Origin: CAIWXH01 sp964555675
GTDB lineage: Bacteria; Chloroflexota; Chloroflexia; Chloroflexales; Chloroflexaceae
Direction: 5' to 3'
Length of the DNA stretch: 25,901 bases
Assembly: GCA_964555675.1 (NCBI GenBank)
Contig: CAZKTU010000077.1
Span: 1 to 25,901, forward strand
Within the stretch, counting starts at the first letter, position 1; each line of letters starts with the position of its first letter. The translations under genes were made by a program, and so were the position numbers. A model generated the notes under the pieces. It was not told the origin of the DNA. It made no database searches and saw only the letters and a list, made by a program, of their open reading frames with translations. This document shows positions 7,407 to 15,452 of this stretch, piece after piece.

Positions 7407-10400
7407 TTAGCGCACGACGAACGGCAGTGATGCCTCGTTAATGTCCCCCGTGCAGCTGAGGGTGTAGTTCAGGGCGGTCTGCTCGGGGTCGTTCGTGCTG
7501 AAGGCGATGGTGGCGCCATAGACCTGGCGTCTGGTGGGCGCGCAGGTCACCCGCAGGTCCAGGGCCTGCTCGGGCGCGAGGACGAACGGTCCGGCCGCCG
7601 AGAGGGCGAAGGGCGCGGCGAGCGCGCCCTGCACGCCCACCGTCAGGTCGGCGGTGCCCTCGTTGACGAAGCGCACGACCCGCTCGCCCGGCACGCCCCA
7701 CTTGACCGGGCCGAAGTCAATCGTCGAGCCCGTGGCCGGGGTCACGAAGACCGCCGGGAGCGGGTTCTGGGTCAGGTTCAGGCTGACCGGGATGGTCCTC
7801 GGGCTGTCGAGCACACCCGGGGTGTCCGAGCTCACGGTTACGGTCGCCTGGTACTTGCCCACGCTCAGGCCGGTGATCGAGGCCGAGCAGTTGACCTGGG
7901 CGCTGGCGCCTGGGGCCAGGGTGCCGCTCAGGGGGGCGCAGCTCAGCCAACCGCTCGCCCCGGCCCCATAGCTGGTTGCGAGACTCCAGTTCAGGGAGCG
8001 GCTCGCGGCCGGGGCGTTGCTCACGGTCAGGCTGCGCCCGACCGGGTCGCCAATCACGATCGCGGCGTTGAAGCGCAGACTGTCGGGGGCGGCGAGCAGC
8101 CGCGGGTCCGACAGGAGGACCTGGCCGAGGGTCGGATCGTCGCTCTTGTCGACGATTTTGCCCGCCACCGTGGCGAACTGCTCGGCGGTCAGGTCGCTTC
8201 CGGCGACGCCCTCGAAGGTGGCCGTGCGGGCGTCGACATCGAGCGGGCTGCTCACCAGCCTGATGTAGTTGCCGCTCTGGCCGGCGAATGCGACCCTGGT
8301 CAGTGTCGCCTGGGCCGTGGCCCCATTCACCTGCAGGCCTTCGCCGCCCCCGCCGATGCTCGAGCCCTCGATGCTCAGGCTCTTTGTGCCGGCGGTGGTG
8401 CCGCTCTGGCGGACGCCGATCAGCGAGCGGCCGAGGGTGCTGCTGATAATCTGCGTGTCCCCGACATTCTCCAGGCTCACACCCCGGGCGAGGGTGCCGC
8501 CCTTCTGGCCGATCGACAGCCCGAGCGCGCTGACGGCGCTCGCCGTATCGCGAACCTCGAGCCCATAGGTGTTGGCCTCGCCGGCGACGCCTGGCCGGGC
8601 GACGATTTGCACCGCCTCGAGGCTGGCCGGACCGGTCAGGTTGGTGAGGGTGATACCCTTGCTGCCGGCCGGCAGCGCAAAGTAGCTATTGCTCAGGCTG
8701 AGGCCCGAGCCGCCATTGAGGGCGATGCCCGCCGTCTGCGCGTCCACAATGATCGTGCCGAACACCGAGAAGCTTACGCCGGTGCCGCTGACCGCCACGC
8801 CGACCGGAGGGGCGGGGGCGTGGGCGCCGTCGATCGCGATGCCGTTGAGCTTCGCCCCCGAGGCGGCCACTGTGATCAGCGGGCCGCCGGCGTAGGTGGC
8901 GGGCGCGGCGATCTGCGACTCGGTGGCGTAGGGCTTGCCGCCGTTGGCCTCGAGCAGCGCGATGCGCTCGGCGAAGGGCTGCTCGAAGATCATCCCGCGC
9001 AGCTCAACCGTCTTCGTAATGGTAATCTGCTCGCGGAAGACGCCCGGGCCGATCAGCAGCACGTCGCCGTCGGTGGTGCTCGTCGACGCGAGGGCGGCCT
9101 GGATGCTGCAATAGGGCTCGGCCTTGTTCAGGTTCACGACGGCGCCCTCGACGGCGGGGCCGACGGCGCGCGTACGGATCGGCACATTGTCGTAATAGAT
9201 GTTCGTCTCGCCGATGCTCACACAGGTCGCGGGCGAGTTGCCACGGTCATAGAAGAGCGTGTTCGTCCCCGGCGCGTCGGTGCTGTTGCCGGGGTAGCCC
9301 TCGTTGCCGGCCTGGATCTGCAGGCCGACATCGTTCTTCTGGAAGCTGTTGCGGTAGGCCCTGATTCCAACCCCCTCGATCACGATCCCGATCCCGTTGT
9401 TGGTCGCGCCGGCCGCCCGCTGGAAGCCGATGACATAGTTATCACGTACGACGATGCCGCGTGGTGTGTCGGGGTGACCATAGGCCGCGCTCACGTCGCG
9501 ACGAATGACCGCGATCCCGACCCAGTCGCGCTGCTCGCCATTGGCCGTATAGTTCTCGGTCAGCCCGACGAAGTTGTTGAGCACGACCAGGCCATCGCTG
9601 CCGTCGTCGCGACCGTTGCCCTCGGGGTTGGTCAGCTCGATGCCGATCCGGCCGTTGTTCTGCAGACGGTTGGCGTTGATCAGCGAGTGGCCGGGGCTGC
9701 GCAGGCCCTGGACCAGGATGCCGGCGGAGCCGTTGTCGTTCAGGCTGTTGGAGAAGAGGTTCAGGCTCTGGGCGACGCCCGCGGCGAGGTTGATGCCCAC
9801 GGCGCAGTAGCCGTTGATCGTGCTGCGCGAGATGCTGAGATTGTCCTTCAGGCCGCCGTCGAGCAGCACGCCGCTGCTATCGGCGCTGGCCTGGCAGGCC
9901 CCGTTCGCACGGCTCCCGATGAGGCGGCTGTTGGCCACGCTGATATTCTGTATGCTGTCGCTGACGCCAAAGAGGCCATAGATGCCGTGGCGGCTGTTCC
10001 CCAGCGCCTCGACATTGGTCAGCGCGACATTCTTGATGGCCGGCGCGCCGACCCCCACCAGGTGCACCGCGTCGCGGCCGTTGGTGAGGCGCAGGTTGCG
10101 CAGACTGACGCCGTCGACCGGGCCGGTGATCGTCACCACGTCGGTCGTACTGGCGCGCACGATCACGAGCGGGGCCAGGGGCGCGCCCTCGGCGTCGGCC
10201 CCGGGGTCCGCGCCTTCGATCGTCACCGCCTTCGTAATTGCGATGCTCTCGGTGTAGGTGCCGGCGGCTACCCGGATCGTGCCGCCGGCGCTCACGGCCG
10301 CGAGGGCGGCGCCAATCGTGCGCAGCGGGGTGGTCGGGCTGGCGCCGTCGCTGCTGTCGCTTCCGCTGGTGGACACATAGCAGATGCTGGTACAGGCGGC

Positions 10401-10514
10401 CTGGGCGTGGGCCCGCGGGAGATTTCCGGCCACGCCGGCGAGCGTGGCGACGAGCAGCGCCACGACCACGACAGGTAGACCGAAACTGATGGGGATGGCG
10501 ATAGGACGCATCAT
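7407..10514 (-). CDS. Secreted right-handed beta-helix (pectate-lyase-like) protein with C-terminal Ig-like domain
   Basis: A 1035-residue exported protein. The first ~40 residues form a signal peptide: basic start, hydrophobic VVVVALLVATLAG core and a likely AHA-QA cleavage site. It then opens with CYVSTSGSDSSDG, typical of DUF1565/pectate-lyase-like repeats, and continues with many short N-rich coils of a parallel beta-helix to about residue 780. Two beta-sandwich segments follow; the last (about 925-1023; TIDFGPVKWG, RFVNEGTADLTV) resembles the ASH/SPD-2/Hydin or choice-of-anchor D type. It ends in SLPFVVR. Beta-helix proteins often bind or cleave polysaccharides, but no catalytic residues are identifiable, so no enzymatic role is claimed. 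AGGAGG lies 3 bases before the first ATG (10514) and 6 before the second (10511), so the latter is an equally good start. It converges on the PLP-enzyme gene. Confidence 0.85.
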   Translation of the reverse strand: MMRPIAIPISFGLPVVVVALLVATLAGVAGNLPRAHAQAACTSICYVSTSGSDSSDGASPTTPLRTIGAALAAVSAGGTIRVAAGTYTESIAITKAVTIEGADPGADAEGAPLAPLVIVRASTTDVVTITGPVDGVSLRNLRLTNGRDAVHLVGVGAPAIKNVALTNVEALGNSRHGIYGLFGVSDSIQNISVANSRLIGSRANGACQASADSSGVLLDGGLKDNLSISRSTINGYCAVGINLAAGVAQSLNLFSNSLNDNGSAGILVQGLRSPGHSLINANRLQNNGRIGIELTNPEGNGRDDGSDGLVVLNNFVGLTENYTANGEQRDWVGIAVIRRDVSAAYGHPDTPRGIVVRDNYVIGFQRAAGATNNGIGIVIEGVGIRAYRNSFQKNDVGLQIQAGNEGYPGNSTDAPGTNTLFYDRGNSPATCVSIGETNIYYDNVPIRTRAVGPAVEGAVVNLNKAEPYCSIQAALASTSTTDGDVLLIGPGVFREQITITKTVELRGMIFEQPFAERIALLEANGGKPYATESQIAAPATYAGGPLITVAASGAKLNGIAIDGAHAPAPPVGVAVSGTGVSFSVFGTIIVDAQTAGIALNGGSGLSLSNSYFALPAGSKGITLTNLTGPASLEAVQIVARPGVAGEANTYGLEVRDTASAVSALGLSIGQKGGTLARGVSLENVGDTQIISSTLGRSLIGVRQSGTTAGTKSLSIEGSSIGGGGEGLQVNGATAQATLTRVAFAGQSGNYIRLVSSPLDVDARTATFEGVAGSDLTAEQFATVAGKIVDKSDDPTLGQVLLSDPRLLAAPDSLRFNAAIVIGDPVGRSLTVSNAPAASRSLNWSLATSYGAGASGWLSCAPLSGTLAPGASAQVNCSASITGLSVGKYQATVTVSSDTPGVLDSPRTIPVSLNLTQNPLPAVFVTPATGSTIDFGPVKWGVPGERVVRFVNEGTADLTVGVQGALAAPFALSAAGPFVLAPEQALDLRVTCAPTRRQVYGATIAFSTNDPEQTALNYTLSCTGDINEASLPFVVR

Positions 10515-10676
10515 GGTCCTCCTGAGGGAGTACAGTGCCGCTGGTGATGAGGCCTGGATGTGGGGCGTGAGCGGTCGAAGATGCGCCTACAGTAGACTAA
10601 CCCAATGACGATTCGATGAAAGGGGCCCGGGGCCTGCTGAACGATGCTTCACCGGCCGCGCCGGCCGGGCAGTGGC

Positions 10677-10767
10677 TCACCTGGCGGGTCCCTTCTCGGG
10701 GGCGTTGGAGGTGCCTGGCTTCTCAACACTTTCCCCTTCAGCCAATGGCAAGGCTCACGCCAGGTGA
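10677..10767. repeat. 10-bp inverted repeat pair near the MFS gene stop
   Basis: TCACCTGGCG at 10677-10686 and its exact reverse complement at 10758-10767 are 71 bases apart, directly downstream of the MFS gene. They could pair as part of a transcript end. Arms this short recur by chance in a window of this size, so the support is weak. The rest of the 10515-10771 intergenic stretch shows no gene. Confidence 0.25.
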
Positions 10768-10771
10768 CCGC

Positions 10772-11983
10772 CTAATCGCCGGCGGCAGGCCGCGCCGCGA
10801 GCGCGCCGACCCGGCGCAAGCGAGGATGCAGCCAGGCCGCGAGGGCCACCAGGGTCAGCAGGCTGAAGAAGAGCAGATAGGGCAGCTCTTGCCGCAGTTG
10901 GTACAGGCTGGTGGCGAGCAGAGGGCCGAACACCGAGCCGAGGCCCTGAGCCGCGCTGGTGAGGCCGGCGGCGCGCCCCTGCTCGTGGGGCTGCACCTCC
11001 AGGGTGACCGCAGCGGTGTAGCCCGGTAGGGCCAACCCCAGCCCGAAGCCGGTGAGCACGAACGAGGCGATCAGCAGGGGGAAGCTGCTCGCCAGCGCCA
11101 GGGCGACGAAGCCGACCGCCGCGATCGGCAGCCCCAGCCGCAGCAGCAGGAGCGGCGGCGGCCGCAGCACCCGCACGATGCCGAGCTGCGAGATCAGGTT
11201 GGTTATGCCCACCGCCACCAGCGCCGTGCTCACCGCCACCGCCGTGGCCTGCGTCGTCAGGCCCAGCCGATCCTGGAAGAGGAAGCCGGAGGTGACCTGC
11301 ACGCCCACCAGGGCCGCGATCACCGTGAAGCCCATCAGCAGCCAGGGCCAGATCCGCGCGTCGGTGGGGCTGAGGCGCGCCTGCGCGCGGGCCGGCTCTG
11401 TCCGCTGGGCCGGCTCGCGCAGCTGCGTGGCGATCAGGGCGGCGGCCAGCAGCGGCAAGAGGGCGGCGACCGCGATCGGCGCTACCAGCCCGAAGCCCAC
11501 CAGCAGCGCGCCCAGGATGGGCCCGGCGATGAAGCCCACCCCGTTCGCGGCGCCCAGAAGCGCGATGCCGCTCGTGCGCTCGGCGCCGCTCGTCACGCTC
11601 ACGATGTAGGCCTGAGCCGTCACGGGCGTCCCGCTCATGAGGAAGCCGGCCAGGCCGCGGGCCGCGAGCAGGGCGATGAAGGCCGCCAAGGGCGTGATGG
11701 CCCCGCTGATGCTGAGCTGCATCACGTAGGCGAAGATCCCGTAGCCCACGGCGAAGCCGCACAGACTCAGCAGCAGGACGCGCTTGTAGCCCCAGATCGC
11801 GATCCGCCCGCCCCAGAAGGGGCTGCCCAGGGTGAACATGAGCGAGGCCGTGGTTATCAGCAGGCCGCCCTGGATCTCGCTGAGCCCCAGCTCGCGCACC
11901 ATCGGCGCCAGCAGCGGGTTCAGCACGCCCAGCCCCATATAGACGATGAGCAGCGCGCCGATCACAACCGGGGTCGGTTTCAT
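10772..11983 (-). CDS. Major facilitator superfamily transporter (drug:H+ antiporter-like)
   Basis: A 403-residue polytopic inner-membrane protein with about 12 hydrophobic helices. Between helices 2 and 3 is a motif-A-like loop (GSPFWGGRIAIWGYKR), and helix 5 has the GFIAGPILGALL glycine/proline pattern (motif C) characteristic of antiporter-type exporters. This suggests export of small hydrophobic molecules driven by the proton gradient; the substrate is unknown. The ATG at 11983 follows AAAGG with 7-base spacing, and a TATAGT hexamer at 12004-12009 may be the -10, though its -35 is poor. It stands alone on the minus strand: the beta-helix gene begins 257 bases downstream and the nearest upstream gene is a small hypothetical. 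A nutrient uptake role cannot be excluded. Confidence 0.85.
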   Translation of the reverse strand: MKPTPVVIGALLIVYMGLGVLNPLLAPMVRELGLSEIQGGLLITTASLMFTLGSPFWGGRIAIWGYKRVLLLSLCGFAVGYGIFAYVMQLSISGAITPLAAFIALLAARGLAGFLMSGTPVTAQAYIVSVTSGAERTSGIALLGAANGVGFIAGPILGALLVGFGLVAPIAVAALLPLLAAALIATQLREPAQRTEPARAQARLSPTDARIWPWLLMGFTVIAALVGVQVTSGFLFQDRLGLTTQATAVAVSTALVAVGITNLISQLGIVRVLRPPPLLLLRLGLPIAAVGFVALALASSFPLLIASFVLTGFGLGLALPGYTAAVTLEVQPHEQGRAAGLTSAAQGLGSVFGPLLATSLYQLRQELPYLLFFSLLTLVALAAWLHPRLRRVGALAARPAAGD

Positions 11984-12078
11984 AGAAGACCTTTGACTCG
12001 TCCACTATAGCTGCCGCCAGCATACCACACCCCCGCCCGCCTGCGTTTGCAGGGGCTTCGAGGTGCGGCGAAGCCCGC

Positions 12079-12098
12079 CCTGGCCCTCATGGGCCAGG
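12079..12098 (-). terminator. Hairpin downstream of the small hypothetical gene
   Basis: CCTGGCCC, a TCAT loop, then GGGCCAGG: a perfect 8-bp GC-rich stem beginning 20 bases after the stop codon at 12118-12120 on the minus strand. No U-run follows, so it may stabilise the 3' end rather than act as a classical intrinsic terminator. Confidence 0.45.
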
Positions 12099-12117
12099 CA
12101 GCCCGGCTGTCGATGTT

Positions 12118-12381
12118 TTAGGCAGCTCGTACGGGGATGTAGACGCGCTCTGTGGCGCCGCAGGGGGCGCCGAGGGGCCCCGGCTTGGGGGTAGTGACGG
12201 CAGGCGGCCACGGCTCGGGCCAGGGCAGCGGATCGTCGCCCTCGCCGCGCCGTCGCAGGGGCATGACGAGGGCCATGGCGGGCCGGAGCGCCCGCTCGCG
12301 CAGGGTCGCGCCCGGCGGGCTGCCGAACAGTAGCACCAGCACCAGGAACATCTTGCTGAGGGTGCGAACCAGAGCTTCCAC
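12118..12381 (-). CDS. Small hypothetical protein with hydrophobic N-terminus
   Basis: An 87-residue frame with a GTG start at 12381. GAGG four bases upstream and a stronger AGGAG twelve bases upstream give only moderate ribosome-binding support; an internal ATG at codon 11 is possible. Residues 11-20 (MFLVLVLLFG) form a short hydrophobic stretch that could be a signal anchor. The middle is Arg-rich and the C-terminal third is Pro/Trp-rich (DDPLPWPEPWPP). No family is recognised. It lies between the MFS gene and the divergent GNAT gene, and a hairpin sits just after the stop, which favours a real gene. In such GC-rich DNA an 87-codon frame can still arise by chance. Confidence 0.42.
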   Translation of the reverse strand: MEALVRTLSKMFLVLVLLFGSPPGATLRERALRPAMALVMPLRRRGEGDDPLPWPEPWPPAVTTPKPGPLGAPCGATERVYIPVRAA

Positions 12382-12460
12382 GGCGCCTCGCTTCTCCTGT
12401 ACACTACTGACATCCTACCAGAACTTGTCGCACCTTGCGCCTGCTGCAAAAGGAACAATC

Positions 12461-13018
12461 GTGGAAGTGCAACCCCCTGATGTGACCGTCTGGATGATCC
12501 ACCGTGATCTGGCCCGGGTCCCGGCGTGGCCGTTTCCGGCAGGGTATCACATGCGGCCCTACACGGCCGGCGACCTGAAGACCTGGCTCCAGGTGCAGGC
12601 GGACGATCCCTTCTTCGTGCCGACCGCCGAGATCTTCGCCGCAGCCCTGCCCGGTGACGACGCCTATCTGGCGGAGCGGGTCATGTTCATGGTCGATCCG
12701 GCCGGCGCCGCGATCGGCACGATCACGGCCTGGAACACCGCGTCGCTCACCGGCGATGAGATTGGGCAGATCCACTGGGTGGCGATCGTCGCCGCGGCGC
12801 GGGGGCGCGGCCTGGCGAAGCCGATGCTGAGCGCCGTCTGCGAGCGCCTGCGCGCCTTCGGCCATCGGGCGGCCTGCCTCGAGACCAACACCCGCCGCGT
12901 CCCCGCCCTCAACCTCTATCGCCAGGCTGGCTTCGAGCCGTTCCCACGCGACGAGGCCGAGGAGCAGGCCTGGCGGGCCGTCGCGCCGCTGCTGAAGGGC
13001 GGGCTGGGGCTGCCGTAG
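12461..13018 (+). CDS. GNAT-family N-acetyltransferase
   Basis: A 185-residue acetyltransferase. The central IHWVAIVAAARGRGLAKPML segment holds the V-A-x-x-x-R-G-x-G-x-A acetyl-CoA pyrophosphate loop of the GNAT fold, and TNTRRVPALNLYRQAGF is the usual C-terminal strand-helix pair. The acceptor (amino acid, peptide, antibiotic or protein) cannot be told from sequence. The GTG at 12461 is chosen because AAAAGGA ends 6 bases before it; upstream in-frame codons continue only by chance through the region opposite the small hypothetical gene. It is followed by a co-directional B3/B4 gene 72 bases later, which has its own possible promoter, so a shared transcript is uncertain. Confidence 0.85.
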   Translation: MEVQPPDVTVWMIHRDLARVPAWPFPAGYHMRPYTAGDLKTWLQVQADDPFFVPTAEIFAAALPGDDAYLAERVMFMVDPAGAAIGTITAWNTASLTGDEIGQIHWVAIVAAARGRGLAKPMLSAVCERLRAFGHRAACLETNTRRVPALNLYRQAGFEPFPRDEAEEQAWRAVAPLLKGGLGLP

Positions 13019-13090
13019 GGGCGTCGGCGCTGTGCTACAGTATGCCGAAGCGATACGCTCGCGCAATGCGGGCGAATAAGGAGCGAAACG

Positions 13091-13792
13091 ATGCGCCTGT
13101 CCGTCACCGACCCCTTCTGGAGCCTTTTTCCCACCGCTCGCATCGGCCTGCTGATCGCCCGCGGCGTCGATAACACCCGCGCGGCAGAGGCGGCCGCCCG
13201 GCTCCTCGACGAACAGGTGGCGGCCACCGCCGCGGCCCTCGAGGGTGTCGAGATGGCGAGCCACCCGGCGGTCGCCCCCTGGCGGGCGGCCTATGCTCAG
13301 TTCGGCGCCAAGCCCTCGAAGTTCCGCTCGTCGATCGAGAGCCTGCTGCGCTCGGCTCAGTCCGGCCGCCTGCGCCCGATCAGCCCCCTGGTGGACCTCT
13401 ACAATACGGTCTCGCTGCGCCACCAGCTGCCCTGCGGCGGCGAGGACTTGGCCGCCATCGTCGGTGACGTGGAGCTGACCCGCGCCCGCGGCGGCGAGCC
13501 CTTTCGCACCATCGGCGCCGAGGCCGACGACCCGCCGAGCGCGGGCGAGGTGGTCTACCTCGACGGGGCGGGGGCGATCTGCCGCAACTTCAACTGGCGC
13601 GAGGCCGACCGCACCAAGCTGACCGAGGCCACCACCGACGCCGTCCTGGTGATCGAGACTCTTGGCGACCATCGCCCCGGGCAGCTCGAGGCAGCCCTCG
13701 CCGACCTCGCGGGCCTGATCGCCGAGCACCTCGGCGGGCAGCTCCGTACCGTCATCCTCGACCGCGCCAGCCCCGTCGCCGAACTTGGCTGA
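13091..13792 (+). CDS. Free-standing B3/B4 tRNA-binding domain protein (PheT-like editing domain)
   Basis: A 233-residue protein with the B3/4 domain also found in the beta subunit of phenylalanyl-tRNA synthetase, where it hydrolyses mischarged tRNA. Visible family features: the WRAAYAQFGAKPSKFRSSIESLLR block, PLVDLYNTVSLRHQLPCGGED, and the C-terminal RTKLTEATTDAVLVIE block. The whole protein is this domain with short flanks, the usual length for stand-alone members. Whether free forms edit tRNA or do something else is not established here. The start is well supported: AAGGAG lies 7 bases before ATG 13091. A TGCTACAGT element at 13033-13041 resembles an extended -10. The gene converges on rhaB. 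Confidence 0.88.
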   Translation: MRLSVTDPFWSLFPTARIGLLIARGVDNTRAAEAAARLLDEQVAATAAALEGVEMASHPAVAPWRAAYAQFGAKPSKFRSSIESLLRSAQSGRLRPISPLVDLYNTVSLRHQLPCGGEDLAAIVGDVELTRARGGEPFRTIGAEADDPPSAGEVVYLDGAGAICRNFNWREADRTKLTEATTDAVLVIETLGDHRPGQLEAALADLAGLIAEHLGGQLRTVILDRASPVAELG

Positions 13793-13835
13793 CGGCTTGC
13801 AAGCCATGCTTGCAGCACGCCATAGGACGGGGGTT

Positions 13836-13847
13836 TTCGGGCGGGGC
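13836..13847. repeat. 12-bp GC-rich motif, copy 1 (3' side of rhaB)
   Basis: TTCGGGCGGGGC lies in the 60-base gap between the convergent B3/B4 gene and rhaB, just after a GGCTTGCAAGCC palindrome (13795-13806). The same 12-mer appears at 15426-15437 at the other end of rhaB. It could be part of a small intergenic repeat or chance in GC-rich DNA. Confidence 0.3.
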
Positions 13848-13852
13848 GGCCC

Positions 13853-15349
13853 TCACATGCGGTCGCTGGCCGCGACCAGGGCCTCGAAGCCGACGATGGC
13901 GGCGTCCCAGTCGCCCGAGTCGCGCGGGGTGTAGACGGTCTGCTGCACCGAGGCCGCGGCCGCGTGGCGCGCCGTCTGCAGGTCGGGCAGGTGCCCCGTG
14001 GCGATGGCCTGGGCGAGAATATTGCCCAGGGCGGTGCCCTCGGCCGGCCCCGCCACCACGGGTCGTTTGCAGGCGTCGGCGGTCAGCTGGCAGAGCATGG
14101 CGTTGCTGCTGCCGCCGCCCACGACGCGTACGGTCGCGATCCGGCGGTCGGTCAGCCCCTCGAGGGCCTCGACCACCCAGCGGTACTTCAGGGCCAGGCT
14201 CTCGAGGCAGCAGCGGATCACCGCCCCAACCGTGGTCGGCTCGGGCTGCATGGTGAGCCGGCAGTAGGCCCGGATCGCGGCCGGCATATCGCCGACCGCC
14301 ATGAACTCGGGGGCGTCGGGGTCGATCAGCGAGCGCAGGGGCCGCGCGGCTTCGGCCAGGGTCACTAGCTCGGGCCAGCTATAGTTCACGCCCTGCTGCT
14401 GCCACTGGCGCCGGCACTCCTGGACCAGCCACAGCCCGCCCACATTCTTCAGGAAGCGGATCTTGCCCCCCAGGCCGCCCTCGTTGGTGAAGTTCAGGCG
14501 CTGGGCCGCCGCGCTGAGCACGGGCGCGTCGAGCTCGACCCCGACCAGGCTCCAGGTGCCGCTGCTGATATAGGCGCTACGCTCGTCGAGCTCGGGCACC
14601 GCCGCCACGGCGCTGGCCGTGTCGTGGGTGGCGACGGCGATCACCGGCACATCGTGGCGCAGGCCCAGGGCGTCGCGCACGCCCGGCAAGAGCGGGCCGA
14701 GCTGGCTCCCCGGCTCGACGAGGGGCGGCAGGATCCGGCTCGGCAGGCCCAGACGTGCGAGCAGATCCGTCGCCCAGGTGCGCTCGCGCGCGTCCAGGAA
14801 CATGGTCGTGCTGGCGTTGGTGTACTCGGCCACCTTCCGGCCGGTCATCCAGAAGTGGAGCAGGTCGGGGATGAGCAGCAGCGTCTCGGCGGCGGCCAGC
14901 TCGGGGTCGCCGGCCCTGGTCGCGGCGACCAGCTGGTAGAGCGTGTTCAGGGGGAGGCGCTGCAGCCCGGTGACGGCGAACAGCTCTTCGGGCGGGATGC
15001 GGCTGTCCACCCAGGCGGGGGCGCCTGTCGTCCGCGGGTCGCGGTAGTGATAGGGCTTGCCCAGCAGCCGGCCCTGAGCGTCGAGGAGCCCATAGTCCAC
15101 CGCCCAGGTGTCGATGCCGATCCCGGCGAGGGGCGCGGGGTCTGTGGCGGCGTAGCTCGCGATGCCGGTGCGGATCTCCTGCCAGAGCTGCTCGGCGTCC
15201 CAGTGGAGGTGTCCATTCTCCTCGATGGGGCCGTTCCAGAAGCGATGCAGCTCTTGCAGGGTTATGCGCTCGCCGTTCCAGCGGCCGACGATGACGCGGC
15301 CGCCCGAGGCGCCGATGTCCGCCGCGAGGAAGTTGGTGGTGTTGCCCAT
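13853..15349 (-). CDS. rhaB: Rhamnulokinase
   Basis: A 498-residue FGGY kinase, the usual RhaB length, which phosphorylates L-rhamnulose to L-rhamnulose 1-phosphate in the cytosol. The N-terminal phosphate loop AADIGASGGRVIVG and the GIDTWAVDYGLLD block are hallmarks of RhaB rather than xylulokinase or glycerol kinase. IAVATHDTASAVAAVP, SSGTWSLVG and the C-terminal VVGGGSSNAMLCQLTAD complete the family signature. It is the last gene of a minus-strand run lutA-lutB-lutC-rhaB, 103 bases after lutC. The products of the rhamnose pathway (dihydroxyacetone phosphate and lactaldehyde) connect it to lactate oxidation by LutABC. No isomerase or aldolase gene is present in the window. A weak TACAAT hexamer at 15386-15391 could give separate expression, but no good -35 accompanies it. 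Confidence 0.94.
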   Translation of the reverse strand: MGNTTNFLAADIGASGGRVIVGRWNGERITLQELHRFWNGPIEENGHLHWDAEQLWQEIRTGIASYAATDPAPLAGIGIDTWAVDYGLLDAQGRLLGKPYHYRDPRTTGAPAWVDSRIPPEELFAVTGLQRLPLNTLYQLVAATRAGDPELAAAETLLLIPDLLHFWMTGRKVAEYTNASTTMFLDARERTWATDLLARLGLPSRILPPLVEPGSQLGPLLPGVRDALGLRHDVPVIAVATHDTASAVAAVPELDERSAYISSGTWSLVGVELDAPVLSAAAQRLNFTNEGGLGGKIRFLKNVGGLWLVQECRRQWQQQGVNYSWPELVTLAEAARPLRSLIDPDAPEFMAVGDMPAAIRAYCRLTMQPEPTTVGAVIRCCLESLALKYRWVVEALEGLTDRRIATVRVVGGGSSNAMLCQLTADACKRPVVAGPAEGTALGNILAQAIATGHLPDLQTARHAAAASVQQTVYTPRDSGDWDAAIVGFEALVAASDRM

Positions 15350-15419
15350 AGGTTCCGCTGTGTCCGTGCAGTGCGCGCTGCCCTCATTGTAGCGCGTCTG
15401 AGGTACAACGGTGTCGGAA

Positions 15420-15440
15420 GCAGCCTTCGGGCGGGGCTGC
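15420..15440 (-). terminator. Hairpin between lutC and rhaB, possible attenuator
   Basis: GCAGCC and GGCTGC form a 6-bp stem around a 9-base loop, 12 bases after the lutC stop on the minus strand, with no U-tract. If formed in the mRNA it could reduce read-through into rhaB or mark a processing point. It includes the second copy of the TTCGGGCGGGGC 12-mer (15426-15437). Confidence 0.35.
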
Positions 15441-15452
15441 CTGGTTGGAACA

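Noticed and set aside
8607..10478. 623-codon open frame on the plus strand opposite the beta-helix gene
   Set aside because: Ala/Asp/Gly/Val/Arg-rich shadow. The minus strand carries a signal peptide, Shine-Dalgarno and beta-helix repeats.
10677..10767. Terminal inverted repeats of a 91-bp miniature transposable element
   Set aside because: Arms of 10 bp are expected by chance in a window of this size, with no target-site duplication visible.
15386..15407. TTGTAC...TACAAT on the minus strand as a rhaB promoter
   Set aside because: The spacer is only 11 bases, too short for a sigma-70 promoter; left as a weak -10 hint.
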